A stretch of DNA of 64,000 nt, from assembly GCF_003576645.1 (NCBI RefSeq), contig NC_044924.1:24586274-24650273 (forward strand), given 5' to 3'. The notes beneath the pieces were generated by a model. The model saw nothing but the letters and a program-made list of their open reading frames with translations. It was not told where the DNA came from and did not search any database. Of this stretch, positions 1 to 11,005 are shown piece by piece (within the stretch, counting starts at the first letter, position 1; each line of letters opens with the position of its first letter). The position numbers were made by a program, and so were the translations under genes. This stretch comes from Ipomoea triloba. Taxonomy: Eukaryota > Streptophyta > Magnoliopsida > Solanales > Convolvulaceae.

Positions 1-259
1 CAACACTGCAAATTTAGGCAGGCATTATTAAGTACCAGGTTGGCTGTCCAGATTATGTATTTTATCTCAACTCATTGCATACTTGAACTAGAATAGAAAT
101 AAGCACCACAGAGGTTGGTGCGTATTCAATTTAATCAAAGCACTACACTATATTTCATCCAATTAACTCATTAAAATTAAACACACGCAAATGTTAGTTT
201 CATGATGGTGAGTGACATGACAAAGCCATAAAAGAAAGGTTAAGAGGAAACACACATAC

Positions 260-507
260 ATTGAAGTCCATATATGATGCACCCATGGCAAGCCACTGTT
301 GATCCATCAGCTTGAACGCAATGCAATAAAGAAGATCAAATGCTGATTCATTTTCTGTACAACAAAGTGCAAAATAATTCACTTTGAAGTTGAGGAATTC
401 TCTAATTACTAATCAATTCAATTTGCCTACACATTACATGTTCCAATCAATTCAAAATAAAAGTAAAAAATGAGAGATACATGGACATTAATTATAATAA
501 TCATTAA

Positions 508-566
<59 letters not shown>

Positions 567-3500
567 CTGGCAGGGACCTTAACCAAATAAAAGTATTTAC
601 CTGCAAGAAACTTCAAGAAGGTAGCTCCTACCAAGTTTCGCGGTTTTACTGCAGAATTGAACCAGACTTAGCTAATTGAATATAGTGTATTTCCTAAGGA
701 GCCATATATTGAAAATGCAGACAATAAAAATACATCTAGTCATTATCTGTCACCATGGATCAATATTTAATTTGTTTAGATGTATAGACATTAGACAGAC
801 ATCATTTGACAATGGTCAAAGTGAGAATACCATGTAATCCTTTTCTTTTAAGTAAAATGAATTCCCTTTAAATTAATATTTATTTTGTTTAGATGTATAG
901 ACAGACATCATTTGACAATGGTCAAAGCGAGAAAACATTTAATCCTTTTCTTTTAAGTAAAATGAATTCTAAAACTCAAGAAACACAAGAGTTATACATA
1001 TAAATATAAATTTCAAGGGGAGTACTAACAAGGTGCAACACAGTTGCTGTTTATCAAATTGCTCAAACAAGAAATGTGCAGAAAAAACCTACTTGCTTCA
1101 AGGTCAAGCATCTGGATAAGCATAAATGTTATGTTGACACCAGCAACAGCAAATGGGTATTCCCATATGGACCGATTACCTTCTAGCTTATGTAGAAGAT
1201 CCTGGAAGGATTTCTGCAAATAGAATCAGGATGCAAAAAGTGGAAAGGTTATCTACAGTGTGGAGAAGGTCCATTAAAATAAAATGCCAAAATTAATTAT
1301 AAGAAAAATAAAAATAAATTATGTATAGATATACATATGCTCCTTCCATCACATTCGGTTCATCACACTTTATTTTGGAATGTCTCATTAAGCTCATTAC
1401 CTAGAAAAGTTACAAATAAAAGTGACGAGAAAAAAGTGGCCCAAGTTTAACAACCTAAAGGACATTTTAGGTATATTACTCCATATATGCTACAGGTGGA
1501 GAATGAATTTTACTGAAACTTTGTGCATAAAAGCAAGGTAACAAACTCCATCAGACTGAGGGAGTATGTATTATTATGCACATATATTATTCACATTGAT
1601 ATTTTCGTATAAATTGGAAACAAAAGTATGCGATTGATCTCATTAACAAGGAGTGCCTCAGTTGACAACTCTTGAGGTGGAGTAAGAAAAGAACAGTGCA
1701 ATGTGCAAATGCTTAAACACTTTACTATTAAGATGATGAAATTGTTTGGTTCTAGAAGCAAATTGGATTCAAATAAAATACAATTTCAAATTTAGATTCT
1801 ATTTAGCCACAGATAAGATACAATTATCATAATAATCCATTGACATATGAGCATTAATATCAAGGATGCATAACCAATAAAGTTGGGGAAAAAAAGATGC
1901 ACCCCTAGGTCATGATTAAAAAAGTCAAGTTTAGTTGTGAATATGATAATCCATATAATAGAAAAACATTAGCTTTTCCCAGTAATCAAAATTGTTTAGA
2001 TATCATCTACCCAGTGAAAACAACCATGGTTGGAGAGCAAAACTTACAGGAAAGATCCTAGCAAAATATAATAAGTTTTCCAGCGATAGTAATCCACCAC
2101 CCCTGCAAAACAAAAAAAATTAAAATTAAAAAGAATTTAATCAATAATTAAAGAAAAGTAGGTAGATTATAAGAGACAAGGTAAAATCAGTCTTCAAGAA
2201 AGTAGTGATATACCTGAAGTCAGTGGATGGATCTTTGCCTTGCCAACCCATTTCCTTCCACTGTTCAGATATCAGGCCACACAGTTCCTCACCAGGAAAG
2301 GCAGCATTCCACAAATCCATTAAAGCTTCCTGTTGGAACCAGGAAAAGTTACCAATAACCATAAGAAAAACCTGCATAAAATTTTTTAATATTCTGTTGC
2401 ATAGTGTACCTGATGTTCATGAATTGAACTATCATAAGCAATATCTATACGGTTATGAAGCCTCTGCAAGCATTCCTTCTGTAATGACCAGAGTAGAATG
2501 AAAAATCATCTCTTTGTAGTCATACCCTTCTAGAGAATCAAATAAAAAGAATTTGAAGAGGAAAAACAAACCATGGACAAGCTATTCAGTTCCCCTTGGA
2601 GACACATGCAAGAATGTGCTGTGATCATAGTATGCACTAATTGTCTTGCAGCATGCATTTTCTATTTAGTATTTACTATTACAAGGTATGATTTCTAACA
2701 CATATTTACTAATGTACATTAATCAGTAATGTTAATTGATTTGCCTAAATACTTATTATGGAGTTCAAGTAACTAGTTTCATTGATAAATGTCGGTTTAC
2801 TAGAAATGTCTCGAGAGGCTGCAAATGAACCATTTATGACTGATGCTGCTTATTAATATCATCCAACAATACAGCCATCCAACAAGACCAATAAAGATTA
2901 TACAGTTTTCTTTCTTTAAAATCACAAAGTTTTTGTGAGAACATGTACTCCTGAGATGATATATAAGTAATAAAACAGGTGAAACTGGCAAATGAAATGC
3001 TATCCAAATATTAAAATTCAGATAGAGATGAATATGGCAGATTGGGGACAATGTAAATATTAACAAAATCACCATATAAACCTTAGCAGAGAGTGCGCAA
3101 AAGCACAACATTTCTGGAACCTCCAAATCAACACATTTGACAAATAAGAGACTAGCACATTCTGCTACCACACAATAAGGATGCCATTCTACACCTTGCA
3201 AACAAAATGCCTAACATGCAGGGGCAAACAAATACAGAGAGCAGAATTTTATAATGTATTCTATGACCATCCTTAATACCATTTACATAACAGAAAATTT
3301 AAGCGTCATTGACTTTATCAAAATACCTGGGTAGGTGTCAAATCAAATATAAGCCGAGCATCACCCACTCTTCTTTGAGCACAAACACATGAAAGCCCTC
3401 TGCCAAGCCATGCTGCTGATCCTGCTACAACCTCTGCCATAACAAAAGAAAATGCTTTTATCATCATTTACTTGATTTGTCGCCAGTCAATAAGCATTAG

Positions 3501-5189
3501 CTTTTTGAATAAAATGAAATGAAAAAGCCAAGGAATTGTAGGTAGAGTAGAAGAAAATGTATGCTGTCATTGCCTCATTGGACCAAGAACTATTATCATG
3601 AAAAATCTAAGCAATGGTTACTTTTGCAACTGTGACAATGATCAAGAGAAAACACAGGGAACCATCATAGTATGCAGTTATGCACAATATTCATGAAACA
3701 TACATGAGTAAAACTATTTAACAGATAGTAGAATATCATTTAAGTTGTGCTAACTAGTGGATGTACCTGAAAATACATTATGTGGCAGAAGCACTTTAAC
3801 CAGGCATATAGTTAATAGGGCATACCTCCACAGTATTATTTATTGCAAAACATCAAATAATAACTTTTGATAAGCATATTGTGGAAAGGCTAATAACTTT
3901 TGATAAGCATATTGTGGAAAGGCTAATAACTTTTGATAAGCATATTGTGGAAAGGCATATAAAAATAAACAAATACAAAAATAGAATCCATGTGAAAATG
4001 AAGTTCACAGAAAAAGAAAAACAAAAAACAAAAAACAAAAAACAAAAAAACAAAAACAAAAAAAAAACAAAAACAAAAAAAAAAAAACAAAAAACTATTA
4101 GTACCTCAATAACTCAACTATTCACTAAGCTACCACAAATACTTCAACACATTAATTCACATATATTAGTACTGCTTGTTTAAATGATCTAAAGTCTAAA
4201 GCTTATACTCATAACTCATCTACAATTTAGGATGGAGCTCCTCAAGACCAGTACCTGAAAATTGATATTTAGGGATCCTCCCTCTTATAGGAAAAGTAAC
4301 ACCAGTAAGTTCAAGAACAGCTGACAATTTACAATTCCTCCATCTTGAAGGCAAATGAACACCAATAACATCAAAAACAGAGTGGCGAATGCTAAGCGCC
4401 ATGGCCAATAGAGTACTACGAAAGAAAGAGAAAAGAAAACCCTCTGTCAAACCACTAGTTTATCATTTCATACTTTCAAAACATGTAACATGATATGAAA
4501 CCACTACTACTTTTCAAGACAAAAAAAAAAAAAAAAAAAAAAAAAGAACAGTTAACAAAATTCAGAATTCCAGTAAATCTTCAAAAGTCAGGATCAATTG
4601 CTTGCATACTTCTACCAACAGCTAGAGACTTAACAAAAGAGCTTCTCCCATTGCCAGAAAGAATGGCATAGACATGAATTTATATAAATAGGGTTAATGA
4701 AAGGCATGTGACTGGATATTATGCGCGCAGAATCGGGAGCATCTCTCCAACCAACTTGTCATTAATTAAAATCCTAAGAAAATCACGACAACAATGTACA
4801 GAAATCGAAAAGGGGAAGCAGAGGCATGGGAAATCATCATACTCTCCACAAATGTAAATGCAAACAGGCATGATAAACATAAATCAACCTTATCTTAAAA
4901 TTTCAGTATTTCACTTATGAAATCATATAGCGAAATATCAATACGGCAATACGTAATAGTATAGTAGTGTCTACATCGGTACAATGATACGGATAGATTC
5001 AACACCAAATATGCAGATAGGTGCAGAGCGCAAAACGAGAGAGACGTAAGAGAATCAGTTTTTTATTATGTGAACAAAGGAGATGAGGAGGAGAGAAAGA
5101 GTACCAGAGGTTGAATGGAAGGTATTGCTTCGGTCTAGGCCTTGCGATATTCTTCTCACAGCCACAAACGATCCTCCTCTTTCGTCCAT
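260..5189 (-). CDS. ELMO-domain protein (CED-12/ELMOD family), 3' end outside window
   Basis: Eight exons fit the conserved plant ELMO protein in frame, all with GT/AG borders: 5105-5189 (ATG at 5189), 3327-3433, 2410-2478, 2214-2329, 2048-2102, 1093-1213, 601-648 and 260-354. They total 696 nt, or 232 codons. The protein opens MDERGGSFVAVRRISQG, continues EVVAGSAAWLGRG and enters the ELMO core (WKEMGWQGKDPSTDFRGGG, then WEYPFAVAGVNITFMLIQ, then NESAFDLLYCIAFKLMDQQW). The last 30 or so residues expected for the family lie left of base 1. ELMOD proteins are regulators (GAPs in animals) of ARF/ARL small GTPases; Arabidopsis members affect pollen aperture formation. The exact role here is inferred only from family. 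Intron 1 (3434-5104) is repeat-rich. A Helitron ends about 0.54 kb upstream of the ATG. Exon 1 also appears at 6797-6881 in an apparent assembly duplicate. Confidence 0.93.
500..563. repeat. (AAT)n microsatellite
   Basis: A nearly pure trinucleotide AAT run lies in the ELMO intron between exons 601-648 and 260-354. The open frame it creates is poly-isoleucine and not a gene. Confidence 0.95.
762..972. repeat. Tandem duplication, period about 106 bp, in ELMO intron
   Basis: Two diverged copies share blocks such as CAGACATCATTTGACAATGG (at 796 and 902) and a TTTTCTTTTAAGTAAAATGA block. They lie in the intron between exons 1093-1213 and 601-648. Confidence 0.8.
1336..1570. mobile_element. Stowaway-like MITE remnant
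   Basis: The left end reads TGCTCCTTCCATCACATTC and the right end ACTGAGGGAGTA, a decayed version of the CTCCCTCC...GGAGGGAG termini of Tc1/mariner-type Stowaway MITEs, next to TA dinucleotides. It sits inside an ELMO intron. The boundaries are approximate. Confidence 0.5.
3861..3957. repeat. 33-bp unit repeated three times
   Basis: The unit TTTTGATAAGCATATTGTGG plus 13 further bases is repeated at 33-bp spacing without change. It lies in ELMO intron 1. The minus-strand open frame across it (repeating ICLSKVISLST) is a by-product of the repeat. Confidence 0.9.
4012..4096. repeat. A/C-rich low-complexity tract
   Basis: Long runs of AAAAAC-type sequence lie in ELMO intron 1, possibly an old poly(A) tail. 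A second pure A tract lies at about 4521-4545. Nothing coding is supported. Confidence 0.8.
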
Positions 5190-5732
5190 TAATCTCACTC
5201 AGAGTTGTGTCGAATTCCTCAGCACCATGAAAACCGAATCAAAATCCAACCAGTGCGAAAAAAACTGAAATGCGGCAAACGCGGATTCACGAACGGTTTC
5301 TGGACGATAAAATCCTCCCTCTACTCCTTGCTTCGCTTCCAAATATTCTCGAGATCTGCTAAGCGAACACAAAAGCCATATATGTTGCGTACCTGTGCGC
5401 ATAAATGTATGTTTGTTTGAATGTATAGGAGCTGATGGATATATATATATATATACAGAGCTTTGTGTATGTATAGTTCGGCAAATTTCTCTCTCTAGAT
5501 TTTCATTTTCCAGTGTTGCTTTAAACTTTTAGGACGAAATGACGATAGCGGAGAGTTATGGTATAGTGATAATGATTGCTAATGTTATGCTCTCTGATAA
5601 ACTTTGTTGAGAAGCCGAGAAGGGTAGCCGTCTTCGCCGTTGTTGGAGAGACAGAGAAGGGTATATTCACTACTTTTTTTAAAAACATATATCCTATTTT
5701 TCGTTTATATACCTTCTAAGTATATATATATA

Positions 5733-5760
5733 CTAGTATTATACCCGTGCGCTGCACGGC
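5733..5760 (-). other. Helitron 1 3' terminal hairpin and CTAG end
   Basis: On the plus strand, CTAG lies at 5733-5736 and CCGTGC-GCT-GCACGG at 5745-5759. On the minus strand this is a six-base-pair stem about 8 nt before the CTAG end, the standard Helitron 3' terminator of rolling-circle transposition. The same structure recurs at 7425-7451 in the duplicate. Confidence 0.88.
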
Positions 5761-5824
5761 TGAGATTAAAGCGAATATTTAAGCAAAGTTAACTACTTTA
5801 TTTAAAACAATAGAATATTTGAAA

Positions 5825-6406
5825 TTACAAATTATTAAAAACTTCATGGTACACAACATTTGTAGTATAGTTAATACTCTTAGTACCTTCATTTGCTATC
5901 AACAATCGTAGACCTTTAGGGTTGCTAATCCTTGAAGCAGCCACGTATAGTTGACCATGAACAAAGACCGGTTTCCTTAATAGTAAGCCAACATGTGTCA
6001 ATGTTTGCCCTTGACTTTTGTTGATAGTCATTGCGTATGATAGCATCAAAGGAAATTGTCTTCTTTGAAATTTAAAAGGTAATCTTGTATCAGTTGGGGT
6101 CATTGACATTCTTGGTATCAAGACAATTTGGCCTGCATTATTCCCTGAAACAATCTTTGCCTCCACAACATGATCAGATAATCTGGTGATGATAAGTCTT
6201 GTACCATTACATAGACCCATCGAGTGATCTATGTTTCTTAACAACATAACCAGAGATCTCACCTTTAAAATTAAAGCATGGTTAAGTATGTCAGATGCTT
6301 TCAAGCCATTTAGGAACTCAGGAGTGTGCATATCAGCGAGGATACCATTGCCAGAATCAGCTTTGCACACAGTATCGCAACTTAGATATGTCTTGCTTTC
6401 CGCAAC
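5825..6406 (-). pseudogene. Duplicated 3' end of Helitron helicase
   Basis: The last 190 or so residues of the helicase (through the conserved YAMTINKSQGQTLTHVGLLL motif and the TAA at 5825) occur here and again at 7517 onward. This copy is cut at the N at 6407. It has no independent upstream part, so it is not a second gene. Confidence 0.85.
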
Positions 6407-6407
6407 N

Positions 6408-8122
6408 ATATTATGCGCGCAGAATCGGGAGCATCTCTCCAACCAACTTGTCATTAATTAAAATCCTAAGAAAATCACGACAACAATGTACAGAAATCGA
6501 AAAGGGGAAGCAGAGGCATGGGAAATCATCATACTCTCCACAAATGTAAATGCAAACAGGCATGATAAACATAAATCAACCTTATCTTAAAATTTCAGTA
6601 TTTCACTTATGAAATCATATAGCGAAATATCAATACGGCAATACGTAATAGTATAGTAGTGTCTACATCGGTACAATGATACGGATAGATTCAACACCAA
6701 ATATGCAGATAGGTGCAGAGCGCAAAACGAGAGAGACGTAAGAGAATCAGTTTTTTATTATGTGAACAAAGGAGATGAGGAGGAGAGAAAGAGTACCAGA
6801 GGTTGAATGGAAGGTATTGCTTCGGTCTAGGCCTTGCGATATTCTTCTCACAGCCACAAACGATCCTCCTCTTTCGTCCATTAATCTCACTCAGAGTTGT
6901 GTCGAATTCCTCAGCACCATGAAAACCGAATCAAAATCCAACCAGTGCGAAAAAAACTGAAATGCGGCAAACGCGGATTCACGAACGGTTTCTGGACGAT
7001 AAAATCCTCCCTCTACTCCTTGCTTCGCTTCCAAATATTCTCGAGATCTGCTAAGCGAACACAAAAGCCATATATGTTGCGTACCTGTGCGCATAAATGT
7101 ATGTTTGTTTGAATGTATAGGAGCTGATGGATATATATATATATATACAGAGCTTTGTGTATGTATAGTTCGGCAAATTTCTCTCTCTAGATTTTCATTT
7201 TCCAGTGTTGCTTTAAACTTTTAGGACGAAATGACGATAGCGGAGAGTTATGGTATAGTGATAATGATTGCTAATGTTATGCTCTCTGATAAACTTTGTT
7301 GAGAAGCCGAGAAGGGTAGCCGTCTTCGCCGTTGTTGGAGAGACAGAGAAGGGTATATTCACTACTTTTTTTAAAAACATATATCCTATTTTTCGTTTAT
7401 ATACCTTCTAAGTATATATATATACTAGTATTATACCCGTGCGCTGCACGGCTGAGATTAAAGCGAATATTTAAGCAAAGTTAACTACTTTATTTAAAAC
7501 AATAGAATATTTGAAATTACAAATTATTAAAAACTTCATGGTACACAACATTTGTAGTATAGTTAATACTCTTAGTACCTTCATTTGCTATCAACAATCG
7601 TAGACCTTTAGGGTTGCTAATCCTTGAAGCAGCCACGTATAGTTGACCATGAACAAAGACCGGTTTCCTTAATAGTAAGCCAACATGTGTCAATGTTTGC
7701 CCTTGACTTTTGTTGATAGTCATTGCGTATGATAGCATCAAAGGAAATTGTCTTCTTTGAAATTTAAAAGGTAATCTTGTATCAGTTGGGGTCATTGACA
7801 TTCTTGGTATCAAGACAATTTGGCCTGCATTATTCCCTGAAACAATCTTTGCCTCCACAACATGATCAGATAATCTGGTGATGATAAGTCTTGTACCATT
7901 ACATAGACCCATCGAGTGATCTATGTTTCTTAACAACATAACCAGAGATCTCACCTTTAAAATTAAAGCATGGTTAAGTATGTCAGATGCTTTCAAGCCA
8001 TTTAGGAACTCAGGAGTGTGCATATCAGCGAGGATACCATTGCCAGAATCAGCTTTGCACACAGTATCGCAACTTAGATAATTGCCAGAATCAGCTTTGC
8101 ACACAGTATCGCAACTTAGATA
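6408..8122. repeat. Long direct repeat A, copy 2
   Basis: This is the second copy of the 1.69-kb segment starting at 4716. Where copy 1 stops at the N, copy 2 runs into a cluster of exact 42-bp tandem duplications (8039-8272) before continuing into the helicase. This copy is the one contiguous with the rest of the Helitron. Confidence 0.9.
6797..6881 (-). pseudogene. Second copy of ELMO exon 1 (duplicate)
   Basis: This is identical to the exon at 5105-5189, displaced by exactly 1692 bp inside the long direct repeat that begins after the N at 6407. It encodes the same 28-residue N-terminus with the same donor site. No downstream ELMO exons follow this copy before the helicase gene. It is best read as an unmerged assembly overlap rather than a real extra exon. 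Confidence 0.85.
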
Positions 8123-8272
8123 TGTCTTGCTTTCCGCAACATGCAAATCAGTCATGTACTCATTGATCTTGCTTTCCGCAACATGCAAATCAGTCATGTA
8201 CTCATTGATTGCATTGACAACGTCTAGTGTATCAGTCATGTACTCATTGATTGCATTGACAACGTCTAGTGT
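8039..8272. repeat. Cluster of three exact 42-bp tandem duplications
   Basis: Three different 42-bp units are each duplicated once: 8039-8080/8081-8122, 8125-8166/8167-8208 and 8189-8230/8231-8272. Because 42 is divisible by 3, each adds 14 residues in frame to the helicase (for example YLSCDTVCKADSGN twice and INEYMTDLHVAESK twice). The related helicase at 27.5 kb has no such repeats. Confidence 0.95.
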
Positions 8273-11005
8273 AGGTGCCAAAATTGCCCTATTTGATATG
8301 TATTGTTGCTGACAACCGCCTTCCTTGAACAATGGAAATATACTATCAACAATTGTGGCTATGTCATTACCATTAGCTGGTAACAACATTTCATTAGGGA
8401 TGCGAACGTTCGAATAACCATCATTAGGTCCTCCCATTGTGCCATCTCCTATAGCAGCTAGCCACTATGCAAATTCTTGAACTGTTTTGAGATCAACTGT
8501 TGATTCTTTGTTTGAAAGTCTTAGATTCTTTGTTAACCTTAGCACTTGACATGAATCCCAAAGGTACGAAGAGTTGATTGAAGCTGAAACAATGTCTTGC
8601 CTTGAACCTTTAGGGATCACTGGCAGTATTTGTCTGAAATCACCACCGAGTACTACGGTCTTGCCTCCAAAAGTTCGGTTTCCAGCATTCTGATCAGTGA
8701 ACCGAAGTAGATCCCGCAATGTCCTATCCAGTGCCTTGAAGCAATGCTTGTACATCATCGGTGCTTCATCCCATATTATTAGTTTGCACTGTATAATGAG
8801 TTCGGCCAAGTTACTACATTGGGTGATGTTGCAGGTTGAATCCTCCGTGACTGTAATAGGTATGGCAAACCTCGAGTGTGCTGTTCGGCCGCCAGGGAGC
8901 AGTAAAGATGCGATTCCACTCGATGCTACGTTTATGACAATATCCCCTCTCGAGCGAATTTTTGCAGACAACGCTCTCCAAACAAATGTTTTCCCAGTTC
9001 CACCATACCCGTAGACAAAGTACAACCCCCCCTTTTGGTGGTCTACATCATTTACTACAGTTTTGTACACAACTTTTTGCTCATCCGTCAATTGCCTCTC
9101 CATTGTTTGACTCTCCTTTAATAATGCGTCATGATCGTAATCAAGTTCATCCCACAACAGACGGTTATCACAACGGACAGCATCATCGAAGTTTGGAAGT
9201 GGCATATTCGGGTAATTTTTCAATGACTTGTTGTAGGACTGTAACAAACGCTCTATTTCAATCAAGGACAAATTCTTCTTCTCGTCATCGGACAAACACA
9301 AATCTATAAATTGTAAAGGACAATGTTAAACATATTATGATTAGATATTATAAGTCTGGAATATTATATAAAACGAATTATAATTTACCTTCTTGTTGCA
9401 ACACTTTGCGCTTGTTAAATTGTACATCTTCTGCTAGATGTTGCCACACTACATTCCACACATTTTCCGGGCGATTCACCAAGTTCGAAGTAAGTAATAT
9501 GACAAACAATTTCCTCATTGACTGAGTAGTAGACCACTGGCTTGCTTCGACAATGGCGTCAATGTATTCTTTATCATCATCTAACAAACCTCTAGCGTAA
9601 CATGCATCTCGAAAAGTGGGGTATATGACACCCTTATATGACTTGATGTCCTCAAAATTAGTCGGCCCTCGAACTACATTTAGAAGACATCTCAAGTAGT
9701 ATATTTCACCACTTCCTGGAGGTACATAAAAAATTCTTCCAATTGAGAACCCCCTCTGCCTGGGATGCCACTCTCTGATATCCTTCTTCCAAACAAACTT
9801 TGTTGGCATGTCAATGTATGGCAACTGCTTCGCTGAATCAAAATTCTTGTTAGCCTCAAACCAAGCAGTGAACATACTTTGATTGACCGTTGGTCGATTC
9901 AAGACATTATCTATACGATCATCATCCTCAAAAACAACAGATTGGCATTCAGGTAGATGGAAGCTTAATCTTTCAACTGGGGGGGTACCTAAATTGGACA
10001 TCGTAGCTTAAAAGACGCCAAGTTGCTTCACAAGCAGAGACATACCTGCAATCGTAATACATTGCTATTTCATCAACCGTGTCATTCTGTTGGTCATCAT
10101 TTGTGCTTTTATAGAATTGTGCAGTGACCCTGTCGTTGCCTTTGTTCACGTACTTAAAAAGATATTTGATCGCCCTAGATTGATTGCACCACTCCACATT
10201 GATGTGTGCCTTATACTTGAGAAGCAAGTATCTATTATGTGGTACCACATATCTGCTATCCAACTGCACACCATTCTTCTCCACAATTCTAGAACTTTCC
10301 CTTCGTTTGTACAATGGATACCCATCATCATCCCAAGTTGATACATTAACAAATTTCTTTGGGAAGTGCTTTGAACACTTATTGTTTACCATGCATGGAG
10401 ATTTTGGTCTATGTAATCCACATGGTCCATGAATCATAAATTCTTCAACAGCTTTGTAGTATTCCATGTCAACATGTTTGTCAGGAATTTCAGCTGAAAT
10501 GAATTTGTCCATTGATTCTGTCGTAAATGGTGTTGACAATCTTTCCAGAAAGACTATAATGTGAGCATGTGGTAAACCCCTCTTCTGGAATTCAATGGTA
10601 TATACAACTGCAACGGGAAAATTGTAATAAATGTTAGGTTGCAAAATTTTCAAATATGATAAGTTACTCACCTTGATTTACAAAAACCCAAATTTAAAAC
10701 ACACATACCTGCAGTAACTGTACCGAACAGTTTACCCAACCGTATCTCTTTGACTAAGCAGTCCAACTTCATCTTAAACACCCTACATACAATGTCTGGC
10801 CTATCTTCAGCGTTGAGGTTGCATTTTTTCATGTATCTTTGAATCTCCGGCCACTTCGGGTTGCATGTAAATGTGATGAATAAATTTGGATAACCCTTAT
10901 GTCGACAAATGGCCATAGCATCCTGATAGTTTTGGATCATATATCTAGCACCACAAGTGAAACTGGATGCAATATTATTCGTTTACCTTGTTTGCTAGTA
11001 TCAAC

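Larger units (their letters stand above)
4716..6406. repeat. Long direct repeat A, copy 1 (ends at N)
   Basis: This stretch is repeated at 6408 onward with an offset of 1692 bp. It spans ELMO exon 1, the ELMO upstream region, the Helitron 3' terminus and the first 580 bp or so of the helicase 3' coding end. It stops abruptly at the single N at 6407. All landmark positions checked differ by exactly 1692. Two overlapping contig ends joined without merging would give this structure. Confidence 0.9.

Noticed and set aside
470..679. Poly-isoleucine open frame
   Set aside because: Produced entirely by the (AAT)n microsatellite; the ELMO exon 601-648 is on the other strand.
5083..5420. Plus-strand open frames of 61 and 71 codons (repeated at 6775-7112)
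   Set aside because: They are antisense to ELMO exon 1 and its leader; the minus strand has the conserved ELMO N-terminus with a proper splice donor.
8039..8289. CRISPR-like or protein-repeat interpretation of the 42-bp repeats
   Set aside because: Each unit is different, repeated only twice and directly adjacent; this is plant nuclear DNA and the length is constant across unrelated sequences, which points to an assembly effect.
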